Notes: generated from the letters alone by a model not told the origin. A stretch of 64,000 nt of DNA from Ectocarpus siliculosus (GCA_000310025.1 FN648327.1:102559-166558); one strand, 5' to 3'. Numbered from the stretch's first letter, positions 49,284 to 61,877 are shown. Numbers and translations: made by a program.

Positions 49284-50575
49284 GGCCCAAAGACTTGGAG
49301 TCCACAACAATGTGTTCAATGTGGCGTGATCGAGAACGGTCGAGAGGATCACCCCACCCATGCCTACCTTGCACCACAAAGTGCAGTGGCACACACAAGT
49401 AAGGACGACAAGAAGTGAGCAGCCATCTTGTTTCAATCCGAATGGGATTGGTTTCTGCTGCGGAAACACGCAACGTATAGCTTGACCTTGGCCGATTTCT
49501 CAGCCCAATCACCCACGAAATGGGGACCCCGCATTGACTGGAGGCAGCCCTGCATGAAGAGTAGTAGGGCAATTTCCACACTCCGATGAGGGTTCGAACA
49601 ACTCGCGGGCTTGGTCCACGCGTACGCATGTCGCGTGAGAAGATATATTACCACAGCCGATGGACACAGCATTGAAAGCTCAACTGTGTCGAGGCTGAGG
49701 CTGAGACGATCACAGGATTTTCTTTGTCGGAGAGCCCTCGACGAGACGATTCTACAGCAGTATATCGCCGTGGTTGAAGGGAAACTTCCTACAAAAGTAT
49801 TCACCACCTCTTTAGTTGGAGGTAGTTTTTTTTTTCTCCCGCTGGCCCGTACGGATAGCAGCTCTTCCGTTCATTTCGGTAGGTATGCACGGATGCATAG
49901 GCGGGGCGGCGGGGGAGGATATATACCCCGATGGACGTCAAAAGCGACCCGAACCACACTGACTGTACTTGTTTCTTGGTTCGGATCCGGGGCGGCTTGC
50001 CGCAGCAGATCCTATCTGTTTTGAGCCTTTCGATCCGGATCCAATCCTCCGCCCTCTCCCAAGAGCTATATATTGGGAGGTGCTAGGTCACTGTACGTGT
50101 AAGCCAAAGTGTAAGCCTATGCCGCGGTACAAGCGCTACATAGGCTGGTCTACGTGAAAGGCTCAGCCGCGGCGCAAGAGGGGGTAAGAGCGAAGTCGCT
50201 GTAAGCTGTAGCACGAGCTTCACCTACCCAAGGAATCGTCCGAGAATCTTATTCGGACGGATGGAGACCACCACCACTGATCAAGCCGTAAGCCACACGC
50301 TGCGCCCCAAGAGAGAGGGAGAGGCACGGACTACAACCAACTCCAACATCGGATCTGGTGAGTGAAGAATTTGCAAGCACCTGCTCCGAGTTGTGGCCCA
50401 AAAGATAAGGGTGTACAGAAGCGCGGAAGATAGGTGAGGCGGGTTCCGCGGTCAAGACGAATTGGGTCTCCCGCGGCGAAAAAAACTTTTTTCAAAAAAA
50501 CGCTTTTGGTTCTAAGTCTAAAACGACGTTTCAGCGCATAGAAAAAAGAGAAATAAAAAAAAATCAGTTCGGATC
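49284..50575. other. Intergenic, no supported gene
   Basis: Short frames only. GC-rich and poly-A/T patches occur before 50576. No LTR, tRNA or promoter motif could be supported. Confidence 0.45.
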
Positions 50576-51142
50576 ATGCCGAACTTTTTTTTTCGGCGCA
50601 TTCCCGATCTCGCCGCCTCCATTTCTCCTCGGCAATCGACTCCGCTTGGCCGATTTAGGGGGGGTAGAGCCACTCAGAAAGTTGGTCTGACCAAAAGTGG
50701 CCGCGGGAGGGGGCCATATATGAGTGGGGCTGGGGCTGGAGCTGGCATCCCAGCGGGCAACTGCATCCGCATCGTACCGCTGGGAGACAAGCAGTGGAAA
50801 GTAACGCACCAATGGGTTCCACACGACCTAGGCCTCAAGCTCACCACCAAGCTGATGGACCAGCGGAAGGATACCCGCGTTGTCGTACAGCTTGTGGCCT
50901 ACCCCAAGGATGACGAGGATGCCTTATGCTCGAAAGCTAGGGAAAAGGCCGAGGAAATCTTGAAGACGAGAAGGGACAGATACGAAAAAACACTGCAGCC
51001 TAGCAGCGGCGTGCGAAGATGCGGCAACACCGGCAGGAGGGCAGACAGCGAGATGAGCTGTCCAGTGAGAGCGGCGTTGCCGCGGAAGACTCGTGCTGGC
51101 GTTACAAGGCCGACTGCTCCCGATCGCCCCCCTGAGGAAGAG
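50576..51142 (+). CDS. Possible N-terminal exon of the transposase-derived gene
   Basis: An open frame from ATG 50576 to a GTAAGA donor after PDRPPEEE. An alternative start at MSGAGAGAG (about 50720) avoids the odd poly-T-encoded Phe run. The middle (IRIVPLGDKQWKVTHQWVPH, DTRVVVQLVAYPKDDEDALC) looks coding. The exon ends in phase 0, while the best downstream acceptor (51570/51571) needs phase 2, so the link to the next feature is unproven. Family not recognised. Confidence 0.35.
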
Positions 51143-51570
51143 GTAAGAATCTGCTGCTGCTGGGTGCTGCTGGGTCTGTCTGCTGTCTTTCTCTCGCTAT
51201 CCCCTCTTGAACCCCTCTCCTCTTCTGTTGTACTAGATGAAAAAACAACAACCTTGAGGGTACTGCTGTATGGGAAAACAAAACTGAAAGGTTGCCTGCA
51301 TGTACTGGTACCACCTTTGGTTGTAGACTGCTGTCTGCTCTCTTTACCGTAGATGCCTGCCGACTGCTGAAGGTAACAACGAGTGTTCGCTGTGATGCGA
51401 GACTTCTTCTCTACCTCCAGAGTTGTGGATTGCTCTCGCTCGATGCGTTGTATGCCACCACTGGCGCAACTTCCGATTGCTGTCTACGGCGAGTGTACAT
51501 TTGGTATTCGCATCGAAGTAAAAATTGAATCACAGGCTTTCATTCTTGATTTCTTCTGCTGCTACCCCAG

Positions 51571-54528
51571 CGCTGACGTTTCCAAATGCCCCCACTGCTG
51601 TACGTTGCACTTGACCCACCCTGCCGCTCAAACCTTCCAGCCACCAGAGCAATTCGAGTGGAGTGACACCTCGCCAGCATTCGTGGCGGCCATGAGAGCG
51701 ATGACCACAACAGAGTTGTTGCGGTGTCTGGCAGAGCTCAAGGTGCCCGCCGCTGACAAGCTTCGAGAGCAGCTGGAGGAAGCGAGGGAGCTCCAATCGG
51801 CATGTCGTAGAGCCTTAAAGGATGCCGCAATCCAAGGGCGAACCAAAGAGGGAAGGAGAACGTTCCAGACGTTTGCTCACGGCTGTTGCGTACGATGGAG
51901 ACGGGCCTTCGAAGGTGACAGCCAAGCGCAAGTCCGAGATCTTTGGCGTTCACCCAGAGCACCTCGTCGTCGCCCGACGGCGGGTGACAGCGCTGAGGCC
52001 TGAGCTCCCTCCACTTCAGGCAATCGACGAGAAGGCGTACTACTTCCACTCCCGGACCAAGAGGAGCGACGCAACCCCTCCAGAAATGCTGGAGCTCATG
52101 GGAACATTCTGGCACACCGACGAGGTATCTCGTGCATCGGGGAACTCCAAGGACATCTGGCGGGAATCCAAGTCGCCCAGTGCGAAAGGACACCCTCGTC
52201 GGCAGCTCATCGTGGAGGGACAGGGTGAGGCAGTCTACGAAAAGTTCTTGGTGTGGCCAGGTTGGATCAACTTCAAGAGGGTCTGGAAGGAGGAGAACGG
52301 CGAGGTCCTGGCGGACCCCGGCCGCACTCTGTTCCTCTCGACGCGGTGCAGGTGCTTGACTTCCCCGAAGACAGACCAGTGCGCGTGCAAGATCCACACG
52401 CAGCAAACTTATTACCTGGCTGCGCTTCGTGAGGTTGACGTGCAGGGGCGTGACGCGTGCAACTGTCGGTGGTGCAGCGTGGAGAATGGAGGCTCCGAGT
52501 GGAAGAAGATGTGGTCGAACCTTGGGTCTTTCTCGGAAGCCATCGCGTGCCCAAAGGTTGACCTGCGAGCTGGGGACCCCGACGCCACGGGTGAGTTCAT
52601 GGGGCGGAAGCCGGAATGCGGTTCTTCGGACTGTGAGGTCTGTGGGTTCGGGCGGGAGGGGGGCATTCCCACGTGCAAGGCACTGGAGGAGTCTCAGCAG
52701 CTGGTGGAGTGGACGCGCTACGAAGATCTAGACAGGGAGGGGAAGAAACCGCTGCCGAACCAACTAGTGACCAAGGAGGGCAAGCTCTGCGATCTTTGGA
52801 GGGATTTCAAGCAGCACAGCAAGGTGTACATGGATCACCACACGAAGGCCATGTGGGGGAGGAACTGCCACAGGGAGGACATGTACACGTTCCCAAACGG
52901 CGACCTGGTTATTGAGGTGGACTTCATCGAGAAGTTCGAACATGTCCCTCCATCCGTTCTGACGTGTGCGAGACACGAATCGACCACCCTCATGGTCGCA
53001 GTGGTACACTTCAGCCCGCAAGTGTTGGAAGGCGGCGGCAGGGTGCACCTCACCGAGACATGGATCTTTGCTTCCGAAGACCCTCGCCACGACTTCGACT
53101 TCCACCTCCATGGGATGCGTCAAATCGCCGATCACTACCTTGACGGAGACGGAAGCGCAGCAACTGCGGCCGCTCGAGAGGAGAAGCGGACGCCCCGCAT
53201 GCACATTTTCACGGACGGCTGCGCCAAGCAATACAAGGGCAAGCGGAACTTTCGGTTTCTGTCAAACAGCGTGCGGCAGCTCGGCTACATCGTCGAGCAC
53301 CATTTCGCGGTTACGTCTCACTTCAAAGGCAGCCACGACGGCATCGGCGCCATAGCCAAGGGTGCCATGAAGAGAGAGATGCTCAGGCCAGGGGGTAAGC
53401 TCATCACCGGCGCGGCCGGCGTGGTGAACTTCTTGGCCGAGTACTTCAAGAGCATCGGAGACAGGACGCTAGCTGACTTCTTCGCCTCGTGGACGCCGTA
53501 TCGCATTCGACGTGTGTATGTGAAGCTCGTCGGACCAACGGAGATCTAATCGGCCGGAGCCGGTCCTGAAGGGGATTAAAGGTACGCGGGACACTTACGT
53601 CTTCATCGGGGCGAACACGGCGAGAGACGCTTCCACTACCACCGGGCTCAGCGGAAACTCACGCATTCCAGACGTCATGAAGAAGGATTGGGAGTTGGCG
53701 AGGGGAACGGAGACGGGGAAGGTGGCGGGAACGGAAATGGTTGTGCTCACGGCGAGGAAGGTTGGGGAGGAGGAAGAGGGCAGCGTGCCCGAAGAGGGAG
53801 GGGCGGGGGGTGCAGGGGGCGGGGCGGGCGGCACCAGGAAGGGTAAGAGGAAGCGTTCAGGGAGGCAAGGCGCCCTCCGTGGCGAGCAAGAAGAGGAGGG
53901 GCGGGCGGCAGAGGCGGGGGGCGGTTCTGACGGCATCAGGAGGAGCAAGAGGACGACCGCAGTGAGTGTGAGGCATATCGCCCTCCTTGGCGGGAACTTG
54001 AAGGGCGGGGGCGGGGGGGCTAGAGCGAGCAGCGAGGAAGAGTCGTCGGAGGAGTCCGAAGAGGAAGAAAGTTCCGAGAATGAGGAGGACGACGAGGACG
54101 ACAAGGACGACGAGCACGACGAGGGGGAGGGGGAGGGGGAGGGGGAGGAAGAGGAGGGCGGGGAGGAGGGGGGGGAGGAAGGTCCCACTCTGGCGAAAGA
54201 GACGGTTTGTGTCGAGAAGGTGGTTCTCCGGCACAAACTGCACACCGGTTCGGCCTCTTGTTTTTGCTCTGCCTGTCGCGTGCATGAGTACGAGCGGTGC
54301 TATACCAGGAGCAAGTACCCGGCCTGCGGCACGAAGCTCGAAGAGCAGGTAGTAGAGGAGACAGTCATCATGGTCACTGGTGTAGATCCTGTGGTTGGGG
54401 TGGATCCTGTGGTCGGGAGCAAAAAGAAGGCGAAGAAAATTGTTTTCCGGAAGGGGGCGACCACCTGCCAGATGGACAGGGTTACCGGTACACAGTTTGG
54501 GGTCTCATTCTGCGGTAGCAGCAAGTAG
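51571..54528 (+). pseudogene. Transposase-derived RNase H-like gene with two frame changes
   Basis: Three frames carry one apparent protein: 51572 to about 51870 (Zn-like CPHC, then a helical region), 51822-53549 (575-codon frame) and about 53545-54528. The main frame has Cys clusters (CRCLTSPKTDQCAC, CNCRWC, CEVCGFG), then VIEVDFIEKFEH (Asp367 of this frame), FTDGCAKQYKGKRNF (Asp465) and TSHFKGSHDGIGA. That order resembles a widespread family of uncharacterised, probably transposase-derived proteins with an RNase H-like fold; I infer this from memory of such motifs. At 53547 the frame stops, while the +1 frame continues LKGIKGTRDTYVFIG and later an acidic Glu/Asp tract and a Cys-rich end. 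A similar frame change lies near 51,830-51,900. It is either a decayed element or has sequence errors. No terminal repeats were found. Confidence 0.55.
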
Positions 54529-57183
54529 ATATTATTGAGGGGCTGGGTGATGGTGCGTTCAAATCTTGGTTTGCATTTTTGCTGTATTTTGTGGAGATAA
54601 GCGCGTGGTTTGGTGGAGATTGTGCGTGTTGCGACTTGTAAACTTGCAGTTTTTCTGTTGTGCTTCAATCGGCGGCGGCGAGAAAAGTGTAACGTACAAC
54701 ACCCATCATAACTTTGTTCAGAACGCGAGAAAAACAAATCCAACGACGGATTCGTGATCCCCGCCCCAAAATTGACAAACCCTGAATTTTTCAGATCGAT
54801 CTGACGATTTTTCAAAACCGGGGATATTTTGGCATCATCCCCGGTCTGTGCGTTTTCGCAAATTGGCGAGCGAAAAAGAGCATAATCTATTGAAACCCGG
54901 CCACTACCATCGAGTTTGTTTTTAAAATTTTGCATATCATCATAAGTATGACATAGGATCATTGTATTTAATTTTCAAATGTTGGGGAGGGGATGGTCAC
55001 AATCCGTCCCCCCCCCCCCCAAATAAATTCGGCTTTACCGCGGAACCCGCCGTGAGCAAGCTGTTCGACCGACCGCCTGTAAGAGCACTAGAGGAGAGAA
55101 TGCAACGCTTGACTCAACCCAATCTGAATGCTGTGCACCTGTTGAGGTTCCTCGCTCATCCCAGGTGCACGGTCTCGCCGCTACTGGCGCGATGGCGTGG
55201 ATTCTAACTGCGTCAAGCGTTCGAGGTAGACTACTTACGAAGTACAGAATACCGCAGTTACTTGCTTGTTGTTGTTGTTGTTGTTGTTGTCTTCACAATA
55301 AAAACCGTTCCGATCTCTCGCTACACAGCACCTTAACCGTACTGATCCAACACTTGACGCGGTCCATTCCAGTCAGGGTCGGGAGAAACTTTCAATTGAA
55401 AATATTCCGGCCGTAGTCTACAGAGTACCGTTCCACCACGGAGTTCCCCCCCCCTAGTAGAGTTTCCCGCCCCCCCCCATTACCTTTTCGGCCTGGAAGC
55501 ATGGTTTCGTTGATTGAGCCCCGGGGTAGATCGTTTTCGACCAAAAAAAAATCCCCCCAGGGTATTTCAATTTCCCCCCGGTGCTATTTTTCCCACGAAG
55601 GGTCGGGTCACGCAGTGATGATGATGCGTTTTAATTATTACCATGGTGCAGTGGAGGGCCCTCAACGCCGGTGTGTGCCCGGCGCATCGCCGGCGCTATT
55701 CTATGTACAGAAGGACTGTACCTCTTGTCCTGCCGGCTGTAATAACCGCAGTCGGTGAGTCAGTCTGTGCCCAGTAGTTTCACCGGCGCTATACAGGGCC
55801 ACCGGCGCAAATTAACCGTCGTTATTGACGCCCCCCCACTGCTCTATGCCACAATTTTAGGTTTCAAGTACAACACAAAAATAGATAGTCTACACAGAGC
55901 TACTTCGAACCACCGGATGCCCAATATGTGGTGATGTCGATGGACGACGTTGTCTCCACGATGACCTACAACTCAAATGACGATGTTCTTCCTCAAAGCT
56001 GCAGCAACGAAGCCCACGACGTTGAGTGCGAGGTTCTCCTGTCCGCGAGGAAGGATGAACGAAGGAGGCGCCGAAGTCGAAGTCAGCGCGGCCGTAGTCC
56101 CGTTCTTCTGATAGACGTAGAATCGGCCAACGGTCAGTTGGGTGTTGCTCATTCCTATGTCCAGTAGGCGACGGGGTGGGCGTGATCAGCCGTGACTTAT
56201 GTAGTTGGCGAACGCACGTCACGTCCGCTTTGCATGTTTGTGCTTGGGTTGGCGAGAGTCTGCTTTGGGATGCTCCTAATTGTGACCCGAGCAGAAGGCG
56301 GGGTGCGGATGCGCAAGGGAGTTCATCGGAATATGCTATTTGGGATCACCGGGAGACTAGGACGATTCCGACATTAGTGCCGTCACGTAGAGCACTCAGA
56401 CCAAGAGGTGGACACCAACCAGAGTACGGGGGACACAATGGTCCAGTCAAGGAGTTATGTTTGTCGGGCGCACGGCCTTCAAGCAATATTGTCGGGATGC
56501 CGACATCTTTCGGGGGGGGGGAAGAAAATAACACCCACAGACGAATGTTCGGTCCGCGAGTCTGTTGCGATCAATCCGCGAAAACCACGGTTTCGTCGGC
56601 ACCGTCTCAGTTGGAAGGAACAGGGGGAGCCGATACTACTGCGCGATCCACCCGGCCCGCGACCCGCCCACCCGCCCGGGGTGAAAATGTATTCCAAGCC
56701 CTAAAAAGTGACGGGGCCCCCAGCACCCAAAGGTACTTTGTTTCCATACAAAGGTCGTTTGTTTCCAACAAAGGTCGCTCAGAACATTTGCGTTGGGGGG
56801 GGCATTTGATAAACGATATGTACGCGGCCAGGACGACGACGATTGTGGTGGCAAAGCTATCTTACTGCTTTGTTTTCTTGTGATGCTGGTCTTTCGGGGT
56901 TAATGCATCTTCCCAGGTAGGCTTTAGAAACACAAGCCCTCCCTGTGTAGATAACAGCTATTTCGTCCTTGTCGTCACCCTAAACTTATTTCCAGACGAT
57001 GCACTCGTTCCGTTTGTCTTGCACCGATACACAGAGCCAGTAATCGTCAGTGTGGATTGTGCTTTTCGTAGCATCGTCTTGTCCCACCAAACCACAGCCG
57101 CGCTTGTTCAAGAGGAGCGAGCCACGAGAGAAGAAGCGAGGTGTTCGACGTGCTGGAAGAAACGGTGGAAGCGTCCGAGTAGG
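54529..57183. other. Intergenic, no supported gene
   Basis: Mixed AT-rich and homopolymer-rich DNA. Plus-strand frames at 55928-56167 and 56176-56883 are open but show no domain. The promoter of the RCC1-like gene should lie toward the 3' end. Confidence 0.45.
55266..55290 (+). repeat. GTT microsatellite
   Basis: A run of about eight TTG/GTT units with no attached gene. Confidence 0.85.
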
Positions 57184-60100
57184 ATGTCGCGTTTTGTGTG
57201 GTTGGTGTTGGCTTTGGGCTGTACCCCGGGGGCAAGGGCGGCGTCGGCCGGGGCTTCACACAGCTGCGTCGTTCTGGTGGGCGGCAAAATCAAGGTATTT
57301 GCTTTGATTCGATTGCGGGTGGCTCTTGTTTGCACGCGAAACCCAGAGCTTGTTCGTACGTACGTGTGGTCATTATTAGTTTGTTGCATTGCCAGGCATA
57401 CATATGAGTTGATCCGCTTTCATCCACCAGCATGCCGCCTTCCACCTTGTCTCCCGAACTCCATCCTTTCTTGCGATATCCGCCGGCATTGTCTCTCTTT
57501 GTTGTAAAGTGCTGGGGTGAGAATTACTGGGGCCAGGTAGGCCAGAACGACAACCTCGTCCGTGGAGATGACGCCTCCGACATGGGCGACAGTCTCCCGT
57601 ATGTTCCCTTGGGGGAATTCGAAGCCAGCTTGGTCGCCTCTGGGAGCGAGTTCAGCTGCGCCCTCGCCGTCGACGGGGCCGTCAAGTGCTGGGGCCGCAA
57701 CAGCTCCGGCCAGCTAGGCTTGGGCGACAATGAGACGAGGGGTGGGCAGGACGACGCGTTCGAGATGGGGGACAACCTACCCGTGCTTGACCTGGGCACC
57801 GGCGTCGCCGTGGAAAGCATCGCCCTCGCGGGCTCGCACGCATGTGCTGTACTCGCCGACGGGAACTTGAAGTGCTGGGGGGAGAACGAGGGAGGACAGC
57901 TAGGTCTGGGAGACACGTTGACCAGAGGGAACGCCATGGGCCAAATGGGAGACAACCTCCCGTTTGTGGACTTAGGGGACGAAGTGCTTGTATCATCGGT
58001 TGCTCTAGGGGCGAGACACACGTGCGCGGTAGTCGGGGACGGCGACGTGAAATGCTGGGGTGAGATAACGCCTTTTGGCTTGCAGCAGCGAAGAAGGAAG
58101 GTGGAACATAACAAGTGTTGTTTCCGTGTGGTCCTTGCTCGTGTGCGACCCTGGCTGGAGGGCGAAAACATAGTATATTATATCGAGAGGAGTGCCAATG
58201 AGCTCAAGATTGTACGGTAACACACACATCGGCAAATTTGTTTTTGTTTTTTGCCAGCATCCGCGTACTGTGCCTCCCCGGTGATGCTTGACTGTTGTTG
58301 CGGCCGGTTGCAGGCTGGAAGAAAGACAGTTGGTGACATCGTTGTCAGTTTTTGTGGTGGTGTTCGCGCTGTGCATGTTTTGCGTGGACAACACCCGTGC
58401 CTGGAAAGCAATTCGATGTCTTTCTGTGCCGTATTTTCGCACGCCAGGTAATAACGACGGTGGCCAGCTGGGTTACGAGGATACGGCTGCGAGGGGCATC
58501 GCTGTCGGTCAGATGGGGGACTTGCTACCTGCGGTGGACCTTGGAACGAAGCAGAGGGCAATCGCAGTTGCGGCCGGATTCTTCCACACCTGTGCCCTGC
58601 TTTACACGGGTGACATCAAGTGCTGGGGTGAGTTGATGAACTGCATGTGCGATGCCCATCCAGAAAAAGATATGGCCCGTCCATCGATACTGTCGACCGA
58701 CACTGTCAGCGTTGATATACAGTAGGTGGCCCGATATAGTGGCATGTAGGGGCAAGGGGAGAATATGCCACTATTCAGGTCAGGGCCATCTTTCGATATA
58801 TCGGGTGTATTTTTATAGATTGTGACAACAGATTTAGATTTTACGCCACTATATCGGCAGTTCCACATTTCAAGTTGCCACTGTATCGGGCCAACTACTG
58901 TACAGCGCCCGCTACTTTCGCGGGTGCATCCGCGGAAGCCTGTCGCGTGCGACGGGAGCTCCCGCGAAAGTCGTAATGATGGAAGTGCGGAATAGAGGAA
59001 TGTGGAAAGCCGGGGTTAACGGCAATTGAACCGGTGGAGCCAGAAAGATTACAATGGGTGAGCCACGACACTCTCCAGAACGTAGGCCAAAAATCGTGTG
59101 AACAACACGAATGGTCGAATGGTGGGGGTAAAACCTCTGTTGTTATTCTCGTCAAGACGCGTTGTTAGCAGGTACAACGTCGTCCGAGGTAAAGAAACCA
59201 CGAGAGAAGAGGGAACGTCGGCACGACCGTTGCCAACGATCAGAGCTAAAAGCACCAACACCTGGACGGCTACCGCAATCACATGTGTTGCAGAAAAATG
59301 AAAGTTTGCTGTCTTAGACAGAACATACTGTAGTTTATTGTGCACGGAAGAATTCGGAACATCTCCCAGATCAACGTATGTAGTTGGGTTCTTGTTGGGC
59401 CGCCCTGGAGGCGTGTTGGTTCGGATGTCTTGGTTCGGTTTTCTGGGGTCCGAAACAGAGAAAGGTCTCACGGAGTTCTCATTCTGCTGCCTCGCTGCTC
59501 CTGCAGCAAGATTTTGATGGACGCGTGTCCACTGGACCCGAGGCCCACATGTTGACGAATGTACAGTGTGTGACATGCAGCCCGTGTCGGAGGGTCACGC
59601 GGCATTGGAGGGCAGCAGCTAGCTACATCGAAGTTCGGACCTAGCTAGCAGACATTCGTAGTTTTTCTCGAGGGGTTGCGGGACGAGGGCAGGATGGTGA
59701 TGGAGCACGCTCGGCTGGAGCGCCCAGCCGAGGAACTGTTCACCGTCATCTTGTGATGCATGCAGAGGCGATGCACGATGTGACAACGAAAGGGTTCGTA
59801 TGCATCCGTGCGTGCAGGTTTTGGATCAAATGGTCAGCTAGGGCAAGGCAGCAATGCCTCAATCGGGAACGCCGTCGATAGCATGGGCGACAACTTTGGG
59901 CCTGTAGATCTCGGCGCTGACCGAACGGCCATCGCCGTGTCCCTGGGGGGGACTCACTCATGTGCAGGTTTGCCCGTTTGTTGTTGTTGTTGAGATTTCG
60001 GTTCTTCTTGTTTTGTTTTGTTTTCCTCTTCCCGTTGCTTTACCAACGCCGCGAGGAAACAATCGCGTGTCTCGTCAGTGATTCTCGTTTCTATGAAAAC

Positions 60101-61877
60101 ACGCGAGCGAGCGGCTGTCTCGTTGCCGGTTCTGTCAGGAAGGCTCCCTCTGTCTGTTTGCCATTGCAAAGGGTTATTTCACCACAACCCACTTGTCTAA
60201 CCCCCTGCCCCCCCACCCCCGCTTGCACATGCTGTAGCGTTAGACGATAGCACGGTGAAATGCTGGGGCGGCAACTCAGTGGGGTCACTGGGACTCGGCG
60301 ACTCGCTGAACCGTGGATTGGGCCCGGGCGAGATGGGCGACAACCTTCCGACCGTAGGCCTATCCTTCGGTCCTGGTCTTGGAGCGGCCTCCAACGTTTT
60401 CGCCGGGAGATTTCACACCTGCGTCTCCGGAGCAGAAGGGGGTTTGGCGTGCTTTGGTCTCAACGCAGGAGGGCAGCTGGGATCGGGGAGTGATGAAACC
60501 AATATCGGGGATGAACCCGGAGAAGTCAAGGAGTTAACCTCGATCGATTTGGGGGCGGGCGAGGTTGTGTCCGTCCCAGACGCACCGGGCTTGGGCGTGG
60601 CGTTAGAAGGTCAGACAAGCCCCCCACATGGAAGTGATGCTGGTCGTGAGGTTGTCAATGTCGTATGTATCTCCGAGCTGTGAGGTTTTATGGAGCACAA
60701 AGAACAGTAAGTGGTAGGGTTCCCTCATGCTTTCGGTCTCATTGGTGCCACGTTACTCTCCGCCGTCTGGTCAAAAGGTGGGGGGTATCGCCCTTCCAGA
60801 CAGGGAGCTCTGAAAGCTTCATGGGCTTACACAGGGGCCAATTTAGCACTTTCGAAGACATGTATTATAGTTGCCTGCTCGGCAGCAGACTACCATTTTC
60901 TCGGGATGCCGTACAAAACTTTTGGGTTGTTTGTTCTCAACCGAACGCCCCTAGGCAGCTACACTTGCGGCATCCCTCGACACACGCAAGCGGATCGCGC
61001 GTGGCCGAAGAGAGCGAAACCTGGCAGACGGGGTGAAAGCCATCCGTCCACCGATGGCCGTGTTCATGTGGTGCGCCTTGCATGTCTGATTTCCGGGCCT
61101 CCGGCGAGAGGAGCGCGCTGTGCATGCTCTCCCGGGGTCCTCCATTGATACTTGGTCCCCTATCGATTGATGAGAGGCCAATGAACTGTTGCGAATACGC
61201 CACAGCGACAGGCGATGGTGACAGCGAAGGAGCAGGCGATACTTTTAGTTCGAGCACGGTGATCGCTCTCGCAAGCGCAGCCGCCTTGGTGTTTGCCCTT
61301 GTGGCTGGGGCATTGCTGTGGTGCTTGTGCCGACGCAAGCGGCAGCAACGAACGCCCTCCACGGCCGCTGCGGCGGCTGGCGACAACATCGAGGGTGCCA
61401 CGGGGAACGCGGAAGCCTCAGCACAACCTCGGGACGCAGGTGAGAATGAATAATGTATCGCCTCCGTTGGGCGAAGGTTCACTATGTCATTCTGATGGCG
61501 TGTGCAACCTACGCATCCGTCGTCGACCTCTGGTGGGCCCCGACCACCCCGCGGTTGCTGGGGGCTGGGGGCTTTGGCTGATATTGGACAAAAGTTGTTT
61601 CCGGATAGTAGTCTCTCCTGCGGTGCTTCGATGGGTCATGCTTCGGTACCCGGCTTGAGACTCTAACGAACCAACTGCTTCCTCAATATCCGCAGGCGAG
61701 ACCGGAGGCGGCTCGACATCGGGTGACGGAGGAAGCGATTCTGCTCATCCGACACAAGATATAGCCGCGGCGCGTGCGACATCGTCTACCGGGCCTTTGC
61801 GTCCTTCTCCTCCTCCCGAGAGCGGAGACTCCGAGAATAGGCCTGGCGGTGAAGACCCAACTCCACATCATCAGTAG
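57184..61877 (+). CDS. Type I membrane protein with RCC1-like KCWG repeats
   Basis: Exons: 57184-57294, 57510-58059, 58448-58627, 59818-59967, 60238-60609, 61206-61439, 61696-61877; all phases agree, 592 aa. Residues 1 to about 20 form a signal peptide (FVWLVLALGCTPGARA). Then come about seven RCC1-like repeats, each marked by KCWG (or ACFG), a GQLG-type turn and often a MGDNLP..DLG linker: KIKCWGENYWGQVG, AVKCWGRNSSGQLG, LKCWGENEGGQLG, then KCWG-NNDGGQLG, KCWG-FGSNGQLG, VKCWGGNSVGSLG and ACFGLNAGGQLG. A hydrophobic helix (VIALASAAALVFALVAGALL, about 473-496) is followed by CRRKRQQR and a Ser/Pro/Asp-rich cytosolic tail. Topology predicts an extracellular beta-propeller, perhaps a receptor or cell-wall protein. 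It is not the nuclear Ran exchange factor RCC1. The junction at 60609/61206 rests on phase only. Confidence 0.85.
58720..58900. mobile_element. 181-bp pogo/Tigger-like MITE in RCC1-gene intron 3
   Basis: The left end reads CAGTAGGTGGCCCGATATAG and the right end, reversed, CAGTAGTTGGCCCGATACAG; both continue TGGCA. TA flanks each side (58718-58719 and 58901-58902). CAG-starting ends with TA duplications are typical of pogo/Tigger-like elements. No coding capacity. Confidence 0.8.
59298..59728 (+). repeat. Dispersed repeat family, copy 3, in RCC1-gene intron 3
   Basis: Matches copy 1 (4.6-5.05 kb) and copy 2 (6.18-6.86 kb), about 53 kb away, through GTAGTTTATTGTGCACGG, GGTTTTCTGGGGTCC, CAGCAGCTAGCTACATCGA and GGGACGAGGGC.GGATGGTGA. 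It is in the same orientation as the RCC1-like gene. Confidence 0.75.

Noticed and set aside
56176-56883. 235-codon plus-strand frame upstream of the RCC1-like gene
   Set aside because: No family motif, no phase-consistent link to the signal-peptide exon at 57184, and a composition like the flanks.
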